Assembly: GCF_008632335.1 (NCBI RefSeq)
Contig: NZ_VWXX01000007.1
Coordinates: 1-64,000, forward strand
Reading direction: 5' to 3'
DNA length: 64,000 bases
DNA from: Thiohalocapsa marina
GTDB taxonomy: Bacteria; Pseudomonadota; Gammaproteobacteria; Chromatiales; Chromatiaceae
The translations under genes and the position numbers were made by a program. The notes under the pieces are model-generated. The model worked only from the letters and a program-made list of their open reading frames with translations, did no database searches and was not told where the DNA came from. This document shows positions 37,718-47,164 of this stretch, one piece after another (position 1 is the stretch's first letter; each line of letters starts with the position of its first letter).

Positions 37718-40700
37718 ATGAAACGCATGCTGATCAACGCAACGCAGCCTGAAGAGCTGCGCGTTGCGATCGTCGACGGTCAACAACTGTTCAACCTGGA
37801 TATCGAAACCCCCGGCCGGGAACAAAAGAAGGCCAATATCTATAAGGGCGTGATCACCCGGGTGGAGCCCAGCCTGGAGGCAGCCTTCGTCGACTACGGC
37901 GCCGAGCGCCACGGCTTCCTGCCGCTGAAGGAGGTCTCCCGCAGCTACTTCCGGCAGGAGCTCAAGCCGGGGGCCAAGGCCAATATCCGCGAGCTGCTCA
38001 ACGAGGGTCAGCAGGTCGTGGTGCAGATCGACAAGGAGGAGCGCGGCACCAAGGGCGCGGCCCTGACCACCTTCATCTCCCTGGCCGGGCGCTATCTGGT
38101 GCTGATGCCCAACAACCCGCGTGCCGGCGGGGTATCCCGCCGCATCGAGGGGGCGGACCGATCCGAACTGCGCGAGGTCCTGAGCCAGCTGCAGATCCCC
38201 GAAGACATGGGGCTGATCGTGCGCACCGCCGGCGTCGGCAAGAACACCGAAGAGCTGCAATGGGACCTGGACTACCTGCTGCAGCTGTGGGACGCGATCA
38301 AGACCTCCAGCGAGGAGCGTAGCGGACCCTTCCTGATCTATCAGGAAAGCGACATCATCATCCGCTCCATCCGCGACCACCTGCGCGCCGACATCGGCGA
38401 GATCGTCGTCGACAGCCCCGAGATGTATCGCCGGGCCGAGGCCTTCGTGCAGCAGGTGATGCCGAACAACCTGAAGAAGCTGCGGCTGTACCAGGACGAG
38501 GTGCCGCTGTTCACCCGCTATCAGATCGAGAGCCAGATCGAATCCGCCTTTCAGCGCGAGGTGCGGCTGCCCTCCGGCGGCTCGGTGGTCATCGACCACA
38601 CCGAGGCGCTGACCTCCATCGACATCAACTCCGCCCGGGCCACCAAGGGCGCCGACATCGAGGAGACGGCGCTCAACACCAACCTGGAGGCGGCCGACGA
38701 GATCGCCCGCCAGCTGCGCCTGCGCGACCTCGGCGGCCTGTTCGTCATCGACTTCATCGACATGACGCCGGCCAAGCACCAGCGCGAGGTGGAAAACCGG
38801 CTGCGCGACGCGCTGAAACAGGATCGTGCCCGGGTGCAGGTGGCGCGCATCTCGCGCTTCGGCCTGCTCGAGATGTCGCGCCAGCGACTGCGCCCGTCAC
38901 TGGGTGAGTCCAGCCAGCACGTCTGCCCGCGCTGCAAGGGTCAGGGCACCATCCGCGGCATCGAGTCGCTGGCCCTGTCGGTGCTGCGCATCGTCGAGGA
39001 AGAGGCGATGAAGGACAGCACTGCGCGCATCCTTGCCCAGCTGCCGGTGGATGTGGCCACCTTCCTGCTGAACGAGAAGCGCCGCGCCATCCTGGAGATC
39101 GAGCAACGCCACCGCATCGAGGTGCTGCTGCTGCCGAACAGACACCTGGAGACCCCGGACTACCGCATCGAGCGCATCCGCGTGCAGGAGACCGATCGGC
39201 TGTCGGACGAGGAGCCGAGCTGGAAGCTGGCGGCGGCCCCCGAGAGCGAGGTACCCGGCTTCGCCCGCCCCGCAGTCGAGATCCGCGCCGAGGAACCCGC
39301 GGTGAAGGCCGTCACGCCGGCGATGCCCGCACCACAGCGCCGCGAGCCTGAAGACGCGGTTCCGGTCGCGCAGGACACATCCTCCGTCGCCGATGCCGTC
39401 GAGCAAGGCCGGCGCAATGAGAGCCTGATCAAGCGCATCTGGACCCTGCTGGTCGCACCGCCCGGATCTGATCAGGGCTCGGATCAGGCGGCCCATCAGG
39501 CAGCCGACCAGCAGCCGATGTCGGCCGGCACCCGCTCCTCCAGTGCGCAGGCCTCCGAGACCACATCCCGCGGCGAGTCCAGGACCTCGCGCGGCAGCCA
39601 GTCCGCCGGACAACCCCGTCGGCGCGACCGCACCACCGGCCGGGATCAGCAGGGCGAGCAACGACAACGCCGACCCCGTACTCGGCGCGACGGCGAGGTC
39701 TCCGCCGAGAGCGGCACCGAGGGCAAGGGGCGCTCGCCCGCCGCCAAATCGGCATCCGCTGGGACATCCGCCGCCACGGGGGCCGACGGCGACCGCCAGC
39801 GTAGCGGCGGGCGCAAGGGTGGCCGCAGCCGCGGCGCCCAGCGCAGCGGCGACCAGACAGGCACCGGTCGCGATGAGACCACCGCCAGCGACGCCCATCT
39901 GCCGATGGTGATAGAGCCATCGGACACAACGCAGTCTAGGGAGGCCCAGTCCGGCCAGCGCAGCAAGACATCCGAGACCGGCAGGCAGAGCGAGAAACAG
40001 ACCGGAGACCGACCCGAGGGCCAGACCACGGCCCCCGACGCAACCACGGCAGATGCCGCGGCCGAAGGCGACCAGGGCAACGGTCGCAGCCGCTCCAGCC
40101 GACGTCGCCGAGGCGGGCGTCGCCGCCGCAGCAGCGCACAGGGTCCGGTCGAGACCTCGGCAGCCGAGACCAGGGTACAGGAGGGCTCCGAGGCGTCCGG
40201 TGCTCAGACCGACAGCGGCAGCCCGTCGGCGGGACCGACCCGGCAGCAAGGGGATCAGCAGGGAGATCAGCAACCCGGCCAGCGATCAGAGCAACCGCCC
40301 GTTCAAGCCGCTGGTCAAGCCGTCGGGCAAGCGTCGGACAAGCCCGCCAGGCAGACATCCGACCAGCAACAGTCACCGGTCCAGCAGGCGCCGAGTCGGC
40401 CGGAACCGAAACCGGAACCGAAGCCGGAACCGAAGCCGGTGCCCGAGTCGAAATCGGAATCGAAGCCTGAGTCAAAGCCCGAGCCAAAACCCGAGCCAAA
40501 ACCCGAGCCAAAGCCCGAGCCAAAGCCCGAGCCAAAGCCCGAGCCAAAGCCCGAGCCAAAACCTGAGCCGGAACCGAAGCCTGAGCCCAAGCCTGAGCCC
40601 AAGCCTGAGCCCAAGCCTGAGCCCAAACCGGAACCCGTTTCCGCCCCCGCGAAGGCGGCGGCGTCGCCGGCCACCCCTGCGATGACGCCAGCCACGCCGA

Positions 40701-40780
40701 AGCCCGAGGCGACACCGCCCTCCCCCAGGCCCGCGGCCGAACCTGAGCCGGCGCGCAAGTCGGAGACCGGCGAAGGCTGA
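37718..40780 (+). CDS. rne: Ribonuclease E with a long Glu-Pro-Lys repeat tail
   Basis: RNase E (1020 aa) is the endonuclease that starts mRNA decay and processes rRNA and tRNA at the inner membrane. The ATG at 37718 gives [20 protein letters not shown], matching E. coli. The S1 domain follows ([20 protein letters not shown]). Catalytic aspartates are D302 (SIDINSA) and D345 (VIDFIDM), and the zinc-link is C403/C406 (CPRCKGQG). The C-terminal half is disordered: a basic Arg/Gly/Gln-rich zone with [10 protein letters not shown], then an EPKP repeat tract (about 895-973). Classical degradosome binding motifs are not obvious, so partner proteins cannot be inferred. Confidence 0.97.
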   Translation: MKRMLINATQPEELRVAIVDGQQLFNLDIETPGREQKKANIYKGVITRVEPSLEAAFVDYGAERHGFLPLKEVSRSYFRQELKPGAKANIRELLNEGQQVVVQIDKEERGTKGAALTTFISLAGRYLVLMPNNPRAGGVSRRIEGADRSELREVLSQLQIPEDMGLIVRTAGVGKNTEELQWDLDYLLQLWDAIKTSSEERSGPFLIYQESDIIIRSIRDHLRADIGEIVVDSPEMYRRAEAFVQQVMPNNLKKLRLYQDEVPLFTRYQIESQIESAFQREVRLPSGGSVVIDHTEALTSIDINSARATKGADIEETALNTNLEAADEIARQLRLRDLGGLFVIDFIDMTPAKHQREVENRLRDALKQDRARVQVARISRFGLLEMSRQRLRPSLGESSQHVCPRCKGQGTIRGIESLALSVLRIVEEEAMKDSTARILAQLPVDVATFLLNEKRRAILEIEQRHRIEVLLLPNRHLETPDYRIERIRVQETDRLSDEEPSWKLAAAPESEVPGFARPAVEIRAEEPAVKAVTPAMPAPQRREPEDAVPVAQDTSSVADAVEQGRRNESLIKRIWTLLVAPPGSDQGSDQAAHQAADQQPMSAGTRSSSAQASETTSRGESRTSRGSQSAGQPRRRDRTTGRDQQGEQRQRRPRTRRDGEVSAESGTEGKGRSPAAKSASAGTSAATGADGDRQRSGGRKGGRSRGAQRSGDQTGTGRDETTASDAHLPMVIEPSDTTQSREAQSGQRSKTSETGRQSEKQTGDRPEGQTTAPDATTADAAAEGDQGNGRSRSSRRRRGGRRRRSSAQGPVETSAAETRVQEGSEASGAQTDSGSPSAGPTRQQGDQQGDQQPGQRSEQPPVQAAGQAVGQASDKPARQTSDQQQSPVQQAPSRPEPKPEPKPEPKPVPESKSESKPESKPEPKPEPKPEPKPEPKPEPKPEPKPEPKPEPEPKPEPKPEPKPEPKPEPKPEPVSAPAKAAASPATPAMTPATPKPEATPPSPRPAAEPEPARKSETGEG
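40400..40638 (+). repeat. Glu-Pro-Lys-Pro coding repeat tract in rne
   Basis: About 240 bp consist of degenerate 12-bp units encoding PEPK, such as gagccaaagccc and gaaccgaagccg, repeated roughly eighteen to twenty times with a few SKSESK variants. Several adjacent units are identical at the DNA level, which points to recent expansion by slippage or unequal exchange. The frame stays open throughout. Confidence 0.9.
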
Positions 40781-40816
40781 GGATGCTCACGTCCCGGTAC
40801 AGGCACTGAAGCAAAA

Positions 40817-40837
40817 GGCGCCCTTGCGCAGGGCGCC
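40817..40837. other. Strong hairpin after rne
   Basis: GGCGCCCT-tgcgc-AGGGCGCC lies 36 bp past the rne stop. On the plus strand no T-tract follows; on the minus strand TTTT follows. It could be a 3'-end stability structure for rne, or a minus-strand terminator with no obvious gene upstream. Confidence 0.45.
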
Positions 40838-40885
40838 GCATCCCGGCCAAAGTAGCGAAACCCACCGCCTACCGATGGACATCGT

Positions 40886-42157
40886 ATGTTCGACCTCGTC
40901 CCGATCAGCACCCGGCGCCTGTTCAAGCTGGCCCTGACGGCGCTGCGGCAATCACCGGACGGGGAGGCGCCGCTGACGGCGTACCGGGTGTTGGTCCTGC
41001 TCGGGTTCCTGCCGCTTTTCGCGCTGGTGCAGGGGATCCACTGGCTGGGATTCCTGTGCGATGATGTCTTCTTCCGCGGCTGGCGCCAGGTTCGCGTCCG
41101 CGATCCGCTGTTTGTGCTCGGGGTGCCCCGCAGCGGTACCACGCGGCTGCACCAAGTGCTGGCGCGGGATGCGCAGTTCACGACCTTCGCCGCCTGGGAG
41201 TGCCTGTTCGCGCTGTCGGTGACCGAGCGCCGCTTCTGGCTCGCCCTGGCCCGGCTCGACAAGCGGATCGGCGCACCGGCGGGCCGCATCGTCGGCTGGC
41301 TCGAACGGCGCGTGTTCGGTGCGCTGGATGCCGTCCACCCTATGGGGCTGACCACGCCGGAAGAGGACTACTTCACGCTGATGCCGATCCTCTCCTGCTT
41401 CATCCTGGTACTCGCCTTTCCCGCCAGCGAGCATCTGTGGCGCATGGGGCTGTTCGACCGGGACATGCCCGAAGACGAGCGTCGCCGCATCCTCGACTTC
41501 TACGAAAACTGCCTGAAAAAGCACCTGTATGTGCATGGCGAGCACAAGCGGCTGCTGTCGAAGAACGCCTCCTTCGCACCCCTGGCGCTGAGCCTGGCGG
41601 AGCACTTCCCGGATGCCCGTTTCATCGTCTGCCTGCGCGATCCGCAACAGACCATTCCGTCGCAACTGAGCTCCATCACCCCGGGGCTGCAACTGTTCGG
41701 CGTCCCGCAGGACAGCGCCCCGGTGCGGGAACGGCTGCTGGAGCAACTGGCGTTCTACTACGACAACCTGCAGCGGCTCGAGGCATCGCAACCCGCCGAG
41801 CGTTGCGTGACCCTGACCCTGCCGCAACTGAAGGGCGAGCTGGCGGCCACCCTGACCGCGGTCTACGCCCGCTTCGGTCTGCAGCTCGGCGCGGCCTTCG
41901 CCGACGCCTTGCGGGCCGAGGCCGGTGCCGCACGCCGCTATAGCAGCGGCCATCGCTACACCCTGGAACAGTTCGGTCTGGATGCGAGCCAGATCGCACA
42001 ACGCTTCGCCACTGCCTACGCCCACGCCGGGATGCAGGCCGGCGCCGGACCGATGCCGGCGGACCGCTCCGCTGTGGCTGCGGAGGCAACCGGGGCACAG
42101 ACCACCCTGCCGGCTCCAGGGGAACGGGCGGGGACCGGGACGGGGGCGGGGTCATGA
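40886..42157 (+). CDS. Sulfotransferase family protein
   Basis: This 423-aa protein resembles PAPS-dependent sulfotransferases (Sulfotransfer_3-like). The 5'-phosphosulfate loop is [20 protein letters not shown] (about 75-94) and the 3'-phosphate site fits [15 protein letters not shown] (about 249-263). A hydrophobic N-terminal segment (about 35-58) suggests membrane association, and the last 40 residues are Ala/Gly/Pro-rich. The acceptor is unknown. The stop codon overlaps the next gene (ATGA), which encodes a glycosyltransferase, so a sugar or glycolipid acceptor is a reasonable inference. It heads a five-gene plus-strand operon. Confidence 0.85.
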   Translation: MFDLVPISTRRLFKLALTALRQSPDGEAPLTAYRVLVLLGFLPLFALVQGIHWLGFLCDDVFFRGWRQVRVRDPLFVLGVPRSGTTRLHQVLARDAQFTTFAAWECLFALSVTERRFWLALARLDKRIGAPAGRIVGWLERRVFGALDAVHPMGLTTPEEDYFTLMPILSCFILVLAFPASEHLWRMGLFDRDMPEDERRRILDFYENCLKKHLYVHGEHKRLLSKNASFAPLALSLAEHFPDARFIVCLRDPQQTIPSQLSSITPGLQLFGVPQDSAPVRERLLEQLAFYYDNLQRLEASQPAERCVTLTLPQLKGELAATLTAVYARFGLQLGAAFADALRAEAGAARRYSSGHRYTLEQFGLDASQIAQRFATAYAHAGMQAGAGPMPADRSAVAAEATGAQTTLPAPGERAGTGTGAGS

Positions 42158-43332
42158 ACAGCCCCGCTGCATCCGCACCGGGCACGATCGACGCCATTGG
42201 CGGTGCCGGTGTGCCGGACGCCCGCGGACTGCGTGTGGCAGTGGTCTCCGACGCCGCCCCCGAGCGCAACGGCGTCGGCGCCTACTACCGCGATCTGGTG
42301 GATCACCTCAGGGCCGTCGGCGCCCGCGTGGAACTGATCTCGCCCCGGTTTCGCGCCGGGCGCTGGTACGGCGGGCTCGGCCTGCCATTGCCCGGCGACC
42401 CGACGCAGAAGTTCGTGCTGCCCCGGGTGTCATTGCTGACACGGCGCTTCGATCGGCTCCAGCCCCAAGTGGTGGTGGTGCCCACCCCCGGACCCTTCGG
42501 CATGCTCGGCATGTTCCTGGCCCGTCGGCGCGGGGCGCGCCTGATCATCGGCTTCCATACCCATTTCGAGCGGCTGGCGGATCTGAACCAGCACGGGCGC
42601 CTGTTCGGCGCCCTCGCCCAGGGCTACCTCAACGCCTGTAATCGCGCGCTGTTCCGCGCCTCGGACCTGGTGCTCGCCAACTCCCCGGAGATGGTGGACA
42701 TCGCCCGCAGCATCGGCGCCTCGCACGCGGGCCTCATGGGCACGCCGATACCGCGCGTCTTCCTGCAGCAGCCGCCCACGCCCATGTCGCCGCAGATCGG
42801 CCGCGTGCTGTTCGCCGGCCGACTGGCGCCGGAAAAGAACCTTGACGCCGTGGTCGACGCGGCCCGGGCGCATCCCGACCTGCGCTTCCTGATCGCCGGC
42901 GACGGCCCGCTACGGGGCTGGCTCGAGCAGCAGGCGGCGGACCTGCCCAACCTGGACTACATCGGCTGGGTTCGGCGCGGCCGCATCCTGCCGCTGATCG
43001 ACAGCATCGACGCCCTGGTCTTGCCCTCCACCGTGGAGTCCTTCGGCACCATCGCGCTGGAGGCCATGGCCCGGGCGCGACTGGTGATCGTCTCCGCCCA
43101 CTGCGGTATCCTCAGCTGGGACCGGCTCGAACAGGGCCTGTTCCGGATTCGCGACGACGAGACCCTGGCGGACACGCTGACACGGCTGCAAGGGCTGAAC
43201 CGGGCGACCCTGGAGCACAAGGCGGCCACCGCACGCAGCGCCGCCGACGACATCAATGCGCGCAATCTGCGCCACTGGCTGCGCATCCTCCAGCACGGCG
43301 ACACACGGGGCATCGATGAACCTGCCGACTGA
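42154..43332 (+). CDS. GT4-type glycosyltransferase
   Basis: This 392-aa GT-B enzyme resembles family 4 retaining glycosyltransferases of the PimB/MgtA/SqdX type. The N-terminal domain has RVAVVSDAAPERNGVGAYYR, VVVVPTPGPFGMLG and LIIGFHTHFERLADL. The C-terminal nucleotide-sugar domain has VLFAGRLAPEKNLDAVVDA, LRFLIAGDGPLRGWL and the E-x7-E-like element PSTVESFGTIALEAMA. The N-terminal 25 residues are unconserved. Lipid-modifying members share the FHTxF signature, so a glycolipid product is possible but unproved. It overlaps the sulfotransferase by 4 bp and the deacetylase by 17 bp. Confidence 0.9.
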   Translation: MNSPAASAPGTIDAIGGAGVPDARGLRVAVVSDAAPERNGVGAYYRDLVDHLRAVGARVELISPRFRAGRWYGGLGLPLPGDPTQKFVLPRVSLLTRRFDRLQPQVVVVPTPGPFGMLGMFLARRRGARLIIGFHTHFERLADLNQHGRLFGALAQGYLNACNRALFRASDLVLANSPEMVDIARSIGASHAGLMGTPIPRVFLQQPPTPMSPQIGRVLFAGRLAPEKNLDAVVDAARAHPDLRFLIAGDGPLRGWLEQQAADLPNLDYIGWVRRGRILPLIDSIDALVLPSTVESFGTIALEAMARARLVIVSAHCGILSWDRLEQGLFRIRDDETLADTLTRLQGLNRATLEHKAATARSAADDINARNLRHWLRILQHGDTRGIDEPAD

Positions 43333-44122
43333 GCAACCCGACCCGACAGCGCAGACCACCGCCGGCGACGACCCGGTCGGGCTGGTGTCGATTCACGACC
43401 TGATGCCGGCCACCCTGCCCGCGGTGCGGCGAACCATCCGGCTGCTGGAGGGGCTGGGCAGCACGCCGGTCACGCTGCTGGTGGTACCCGGCACGGGCTG
43501 GAGCCGCGACGGCATCCGCTACCTGCGGTCGCTGCAGGACAACGGCTACCGCCTGGCCGGGCATGGCTGGCAGCACCGGGTCGACGCCTTCGGCGGCCTG
43601 TATCATCGCCTGCACGGGCTGTTGCTGTCGCGGCGCGTGGCGGAGCATCTGGCCCTGGACGAGGACGCGATCATTGCCCTGATGGCACGCTGTCACGCCT
43701 GGTTCGGCGACAACGGCCTGACGCCGCCGTCGCTCTATGTGCCGCCGGCCTGGGCCATGGGGCGGGTGTCCCTTGCCCGTCTTGCCCAGGACAGTCCGTT
43801 CCGTCTATACGAGACCTTCAGCGGCCTGCAGGACGCCGAAAGCGGACGCCTGCTGCGGTTGCCCCTGCTCGGCTACGAGGCCGACAGTGCGCTGCGGGTG
43901 CCCGTCATCCGCGCCTGGAACGCGCTCAACCGATACCTGGCCCGACGCTGCGGCCGGCTGCGCATCGGGCTGCACCCCTTCGACCACGAACTGCATCTGC
44001 GCGCCGATCTGATCGCCGATCTGCAACGCTACCGGTCCTTGGTCGACTACGACACGCTGCGCGCGACACTGCCGGCACCGGCCCTGGGCAGCTGTCCCGG
44101 GCCCGAAACCGGCGGCCGATGA
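43316..44122 (+). CDS. DUF2334-like polysaccharide deacetylase family protein
   Basis: This 268-aa protein resembles the DUF2334 branch of carbohydrate esterase family 4 folds. The metal-site motifs are VSIHDLMPATL (HD near 29), GYRLAGHGWQHRVDAFGG (H-x3-H near 84-88) and a late GLHPFDHELH. Conventional NodB motifs are modified, as in other DUF2334 proteins. The ATG at 43316 overlaps the end of the glycosyltransferase by 17 bp, implying coupled translation. A role in removing acetyl groups from the sugar product of the neighbouring enzymes is an inference. Confidence 0.82.
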   Translation: MNLPTEQPDPTAQTTAGDDPVGLVSIHDLMPATLPAVRRTIRLLEGLGSTPVTLLVVPGTGWSRDGIRYLRSLQDNGYRLAGHGWQHRVDAFGGLYHRLHGLLLSRRVAEHLALDEDAIIALMARCHAWFGDNGLTPPSLYVPPAWAMGRVSLARLAQDSPFRLYETFSGLQDAESGRLLRLPLLGYEADSALRVPVIRAWNALNRYLARRCGRLRIGLHPFDHELHLRADLIADLQRYRSLVDYDTLRATLPAPALGSCPGPETGGR

Positions 44123-44147
44123 GCCAGCCCCATACGCGTTACCCCCG

Positions 44148-45008
44148 ATGAACGAGCCCCGGACGAACACGCCACCGATGCAGGAAACAGGACCGCTTCC
44201 GCCCGAGCTCCTGCAGCAACTGCAGCGCCGAGCCCGGGCCAGCGGCCAGAGCGTCGACGCCTGCCTGCAGCAGGCCCTGCGCCAGTATCTGAAACCGACA
44301 ACGGGCAACCACGCGCTGTACGTCTCTGCGCCGGTGAACGCCCTCATCGAGGGCATCTACCAGGAAAACACCCGCATCGGCGACATCCTTGCCCACGGGG
44401 ACTTTGGCCTCGGCACCTTCAACGACCTGGACGGGGAGATGCTGGTGCTCGATGGCGTGGTGTACCAGATGCGCGCCGACGGCCATACCTATCCGGTGGA
44501 CGCCGACACCCGCACGCCCTACACCTGCGTCTGCTTCTTCTCGGCGGACAGCACGGAGCAGGTGCGCGAGCCGATCGACAGCTTCGCCGACCTGCAGGCC
44601 CTGCTGGCGCGCCTGCTGCCGTCGGCCAACATGATCTACGCCATCCGCATCGAGGGAGCGTTCGACGCCATCCGCTTCCGCTCAGTGCCGCGACAGGACA
44701 GCTACCGCCCCTTGGTGGAGGTGGCCCGGGAGCAGCCCGAGTTCGAGCTGCAGCAGGTCCGCGGCGTGCTGGCGGGCTTCTGGACGCCGGACTTCATGGG
44801 GTCGCTGACGGTTCCTGGATATCATCTGCACTTCATCGACGCCGAGCATCGCACCGGCGGCCATCTGCTGGACTGTCGCGCCCGCGAGCTGAAGATCAGC
44901 CTGCAGCATCTGGCCAGCCTGCAGGTCGGACTGCCGATCACGCTGGACTACCTCACCGCCGATTTCACTCGGGACCTCGGGGCCGATCTTCAGGAAGCCG
45001 AGCATTGA
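44148..45008 (+). CDS. Alpha-acetolactate decarboxylase with an N-terminal helical extension
   Basis: The C-terminal 235 residues of this 286-aa protein match AlsD/BudA, which converts acetolactate to acetoin. Signatures are APVNALIEGIYQENTRIGDIL, HGDFGLGTFNDLDGEMLVLDG and the zinc-binding PGYHLHFIDAEHRTGGHLLD with three histidines. The family usually has about 235-260 aa. The first 50 residues here add a segment, LPPELLQQLQRRARASGQSV then LQQALRQYL, patterned like the helices of ribbon-helix-helix DNA-binding proteins. No acetolactate synthase (alsS/budB) gene is nearby, and the operon partners are a carbohydrate cluster. Confidence 0.88.
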   Translation: MNEPRTNTPPMQETGPLPPELLQQLQRRARASGQSVDACLQQALRQYLKPTTGNHALYVSAPVNALIEGIYQENTRIGDILAHGDFGLGTFNDLDGEMLVLDGVVYQMRADGHTYPVDADTRTPYTCVCFFSADSTEQVREPIDSFADLQALLARLLPSANMIYAIRIEGAFDAIRFRSVPRQDSYRPLVEVAREQPEFELQQVRGVLAGFWTPDFMGSLTVPGYHLHFIDAEHRTGGHLLDCRARELKISLQHLASLQVGLPITLDYLTADFTRDLGADLQEAEH

Positions 45009-45027
45009 GCTGGCGCGGAGTCTGCGC

Positions 45028-45708
45028 ATGACCTTCACCGAACGGAGCCAAGATAGCCGAACCCTGATCCGTCTGGTGGGCTTTGTGCTGTTGTTGGTGC
45101 TGCTCAACAGCATCGCCGGACTGGTCGCCATCCGCTACACCCACACCAGCTATCAGGAGGCCTTGGCGCAGCTGCGCGACTTGGCCGAGACCCGGGACCT
45201 GGCCCGCTCCGCCCAGATCCAGTTCAAGATCCAGGTGCAGGAGTGGAAAAACACACTGCTGCGCGGCAATGATGCGGACGACCTGCAGCGCTACCGCGCC
45301 GCCTTCGAGCAGCGCTCGAAGACGGTGTCCGAGCTGCTCGCCAAGCTGCGAGAGCACGCCGCCACCGCCGAACTCCCCGAGGCCGACATCGACGACCTGC
45401 TGCGCCGCCACGCGGCCATGCTGGCAAGCTATCGCCAGGCACTGGCGCCATTCACAGAGAACGCAGGCCAGACGCCGCGGGAGACGGATCAGCAGGTCCG
45501 CGGCATCGACCGCCGCCTGGCCGTCGACATCGACCGCATCGGCGACATGACCAACACCCGGGCGCTGACGCTGCAACAGCGCCTGGAGCAGGCCTCGCGC
45601 GAGCGCTATGAGACCGTATTCCTCTACAGCGTGATCGCCAACCTGCTGGTGGCGGCCCTGGTGCTGCTGATCCTGCTGACCTCGCTGTCCGCCATGCGGC
45701 AGCGCTGA
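45028..45708 (+). CDS. Two-helix membrane protein with a four-helix-bundle-like periplasmic domain, no output domain
   Basis: This 226-aa protein has a membrane helix near the N-terminus (about 14-35) and another at the C-terminus (about 197-220), enclosing about 160 helical residues. The pattern, including the first-helix position and SYQEALAQLRDLAETRDLARSAQIQFKIQVQEWKN, resembles the ligand-binding four-helix bundle of methyl-accepting chemotaxis proteins. The sequence stops eight residues after the second helix, with no HAMP, kinase, GGDEF or MCP signalling domain. It is a stand-alone sensor-like protein or the remnant of a larger one. GGAG lies 7 nt before the ATG; it follows the ALDC gene by 19 bp. 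Confidence 0.75.
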   Translation: MTFTERSQDSRTLIRLVGFVLLLVLLNSIAGLVAIRYTHTSYQEALAQLRDLAETRDLARSAQIQFKIQVQEWKNTLLRGNDADDLQRYRAAFEQRSKTVSELLAKLREHAATAELPEADIDDLLRRHAAMLASYRQALAPFTENAGQTPRETDQQVRGIDRRLAVDIDRIGDMTNTRALTLQQRLEQASRERYETVFLYSVIANLLVAALVLLILLTSLSAMRQR

Positions 45709-45841
45709 CCCCCGCCCGACCGCGCCGTCGCGCCAAGGTGGGCGATGACGAGATGGCGCACATCCCGTTCGGCGCGGTGGCCATGTACGTCTACGTCGAT
45801 AAGCTAGGCTGCGGCCTGCAGCTGACGCCGTTCAGGCCCGT

Positions 45842-46336
45842 TCAGAAATGGCGCCGCCGGATCTCCTCCAGCAGCCCCTGAGAGGCGGCCTCCACCAGAT
45901 CGAAGACGGTCTCGAAGCCGCCGGCACCGCCATAGTACGGATCCGGCACCTCACGCTGCCCCATGTGTGGCGCAAACTCCATGAACAGCCGCAGCCGCTG
46001 CTCGAGCCCGCGTCCGGCGGGACAGAGCAGCGCAAGGTTGTCGTAGTTGTCCTGATCCATGGCGAGGATGTACTGGAACAGCTCGAAGTCTTCCGCCAGC
46101 GCCCGACGGGCCCGCAGATCCGACAGCGGGATGCCGCGACGCAACGCCGTCTCCTGCGCACGCCGATCCGGCGCCTCACCCAGGTGATAGGCATGGGTGC
46201 CGGCGGAATCTACCGTGATCCGCTCCGCCAGCCCGGACTCCTGCACCAGCTTGCGAAAGACCCCGTGTGCCGTGGGTGATCGGCAGATATTACCCATGCA
46301 CACGAATAGCACTCGAATCGTTTGCTGATCGTTCAT
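45842..46336 (-). CDS. Low-molecular-weight protein tyrosine phosphatase
   Basis: This 164-aa enzyme has the P-loop FVCMGNICRSPTAHG (C-x5-R) at about 11-25 and the general-acid aspartate in VPDPYYGG near 129. Such phosphatases often counteract tyrosine kinases for polysaccharide export or act in arsenate-reductase-like folds; the DPYYGG form is that of protein phosphatases. No BY-kinase gene is present here. The ATG at 46336 is chosen because the upstream extension (to 46633) is unconserved and overlaps the next gene. Confidence 0.95.
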   Translation of the reverse strand: MNDQQTIRVLFVCMGNICRSPTAHGVFRKLVQESGLAERITVDSAGTHAYHLGEAPDRRAQETALRRGIPLSDLRARRALAEDFELFQYILAMDQDNYDNLALLCPAGRGLEQRLRLFMEFAPHMGQREVPDPYYGGAGGFETVFDLVEAASQGLLEEIRRRHF

Positions 46337-46382
46337 TATCAAGTCGCTCCGGTTGTGTCGCCGGTTTTGTCCGGGCGCGGAC

Positions 46383-46835
46383 TCAGCGCCGGCCGAACGG
46401 CAATTGCGAGCGGCGGATCTCCTGCTGCAGCCGCAAGCGTTCCGAGGCACGACGCCAGTCGGCCCGATGATCGCCCGGCGGGATCTGTCGTGGTGCATCC
46501 AGTGTCGGGCCAGGATCAGGACGTGGCAATCGGCGCTCGCGTGCCTGGCGCTGCTGCAGCGCGCGCTGTTCCAGGCGTTGCTGGCGCTCCACGGCATCGA
46601 GCTGCCGACGTTGCCGCAGGTCCAGCGGCGCAATGCGCTCGCGATACGCCGTCTGGTCCTGCTCCAGCTGCAGCCAGCCGGTTGCCTCGCGCCGGGTCTG
46701 CGCCAGCGCCGGATCCGTCACCAGCCCGATCAGCAGGAACAACAGGATGGCCCTCGCCCGGCCATGCAGGGCCGAGGTCCATGTCACCGGAGGTCTGCCC
46801 AGCTGCACCGGGCCGGGGCAAAAGCCACTCTCCAT
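46383..46835 (-). CDS. Small secreted Gln/Arg-rich hypothetical protein
   Basis: I do not recognise this protein (up to 150 aa). A signal peptide is visible (about 29-45, ILLFLLIGLVTDPALAQ), followed by a charged helical stretch rich in Gln, Arg and Glu (TAYRERIAPLDLRQRRQLDA, then RQARERRLPRPDPGP). It ends QEIRRSQLPFGRR. A GTG at residue 17 is a plausible shorter start. The helix-forming charged sequence is like small periplasmic proteins of unknown function. It lies 46 bp upstream of the phosphatase on the same strand. Confidence 0.6.
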   Translation of the reverse strand: MESGFCPGPVQLGRPPVTWTSALHGRARAILLFLLIGLVTDPALAQTRREATGWLQLEQDQTAYRERIAPLDLRQRRQLDAVERQQRLEQRALQQRQARERRLPRPDPGPTLDAPRQIPPGDHRADWRRASERLRLQQEIRRSQLPFGRR

Positions 46836-47164
46836 GCACCAACGCGATGCGCTCGCGGACAGCGCCGCCGGGGTTTTGCGGCGAGCCGGCCACGGACGCG
46901 CACCAGCCGAGACGCCTCCATGGTCGCACCGCCAGGCATACCGACCATCACACAGACCGCCACGCCGGCATGTTCATCGTCAGCCCGGCCGCAGACATCA
47001 GCGTTCAGCCCCGGAGAGCACAACATTGGCACCATCTCTGCTTCACCCTTGGCGAGGCGGCAGTTCGATTCGTTCTCCGAATGCCGTTCTCTGACCTCCT
47101 CAGTGGTGAATTGCCCCGCCCCAGCGGGGCCTTTTTTTACATGCTATCGCACGTGGCTCCGATC
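46836..47164. other. Gene-free region with an orphan plus-strand terminator
   Basis: No frame here has convincing coding features. Genes on both sides are on the minus strand, yet the region ends in a textbook plus-strand terminator (47113-47138). An unannotated short plus-strand transcript is possible. I could not identify a clear promoter by eye. Confidence 0.45.
47113..47138 (+). terminator. Rho-independent terminator, plus strand, no known gene upstream
   Basis: GCCCCGC-ccca-GCGGGGC (47113-47130) is followed by C and seven T residues (47132-47138). On the minus strand the hairpin is not followed by T residues, so it does not serve kdsB. The nearest plus-strand gene ends 1.4 kb upstream. 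Confidence 0.85.

Noticed and set aside
40400..40638. Possible CRISPR or minisatellite array
   Set aside because: Units are 12 bp with no spacers and encode an uninterrupted PEPK peptide within rne, so it is a coding repeat.
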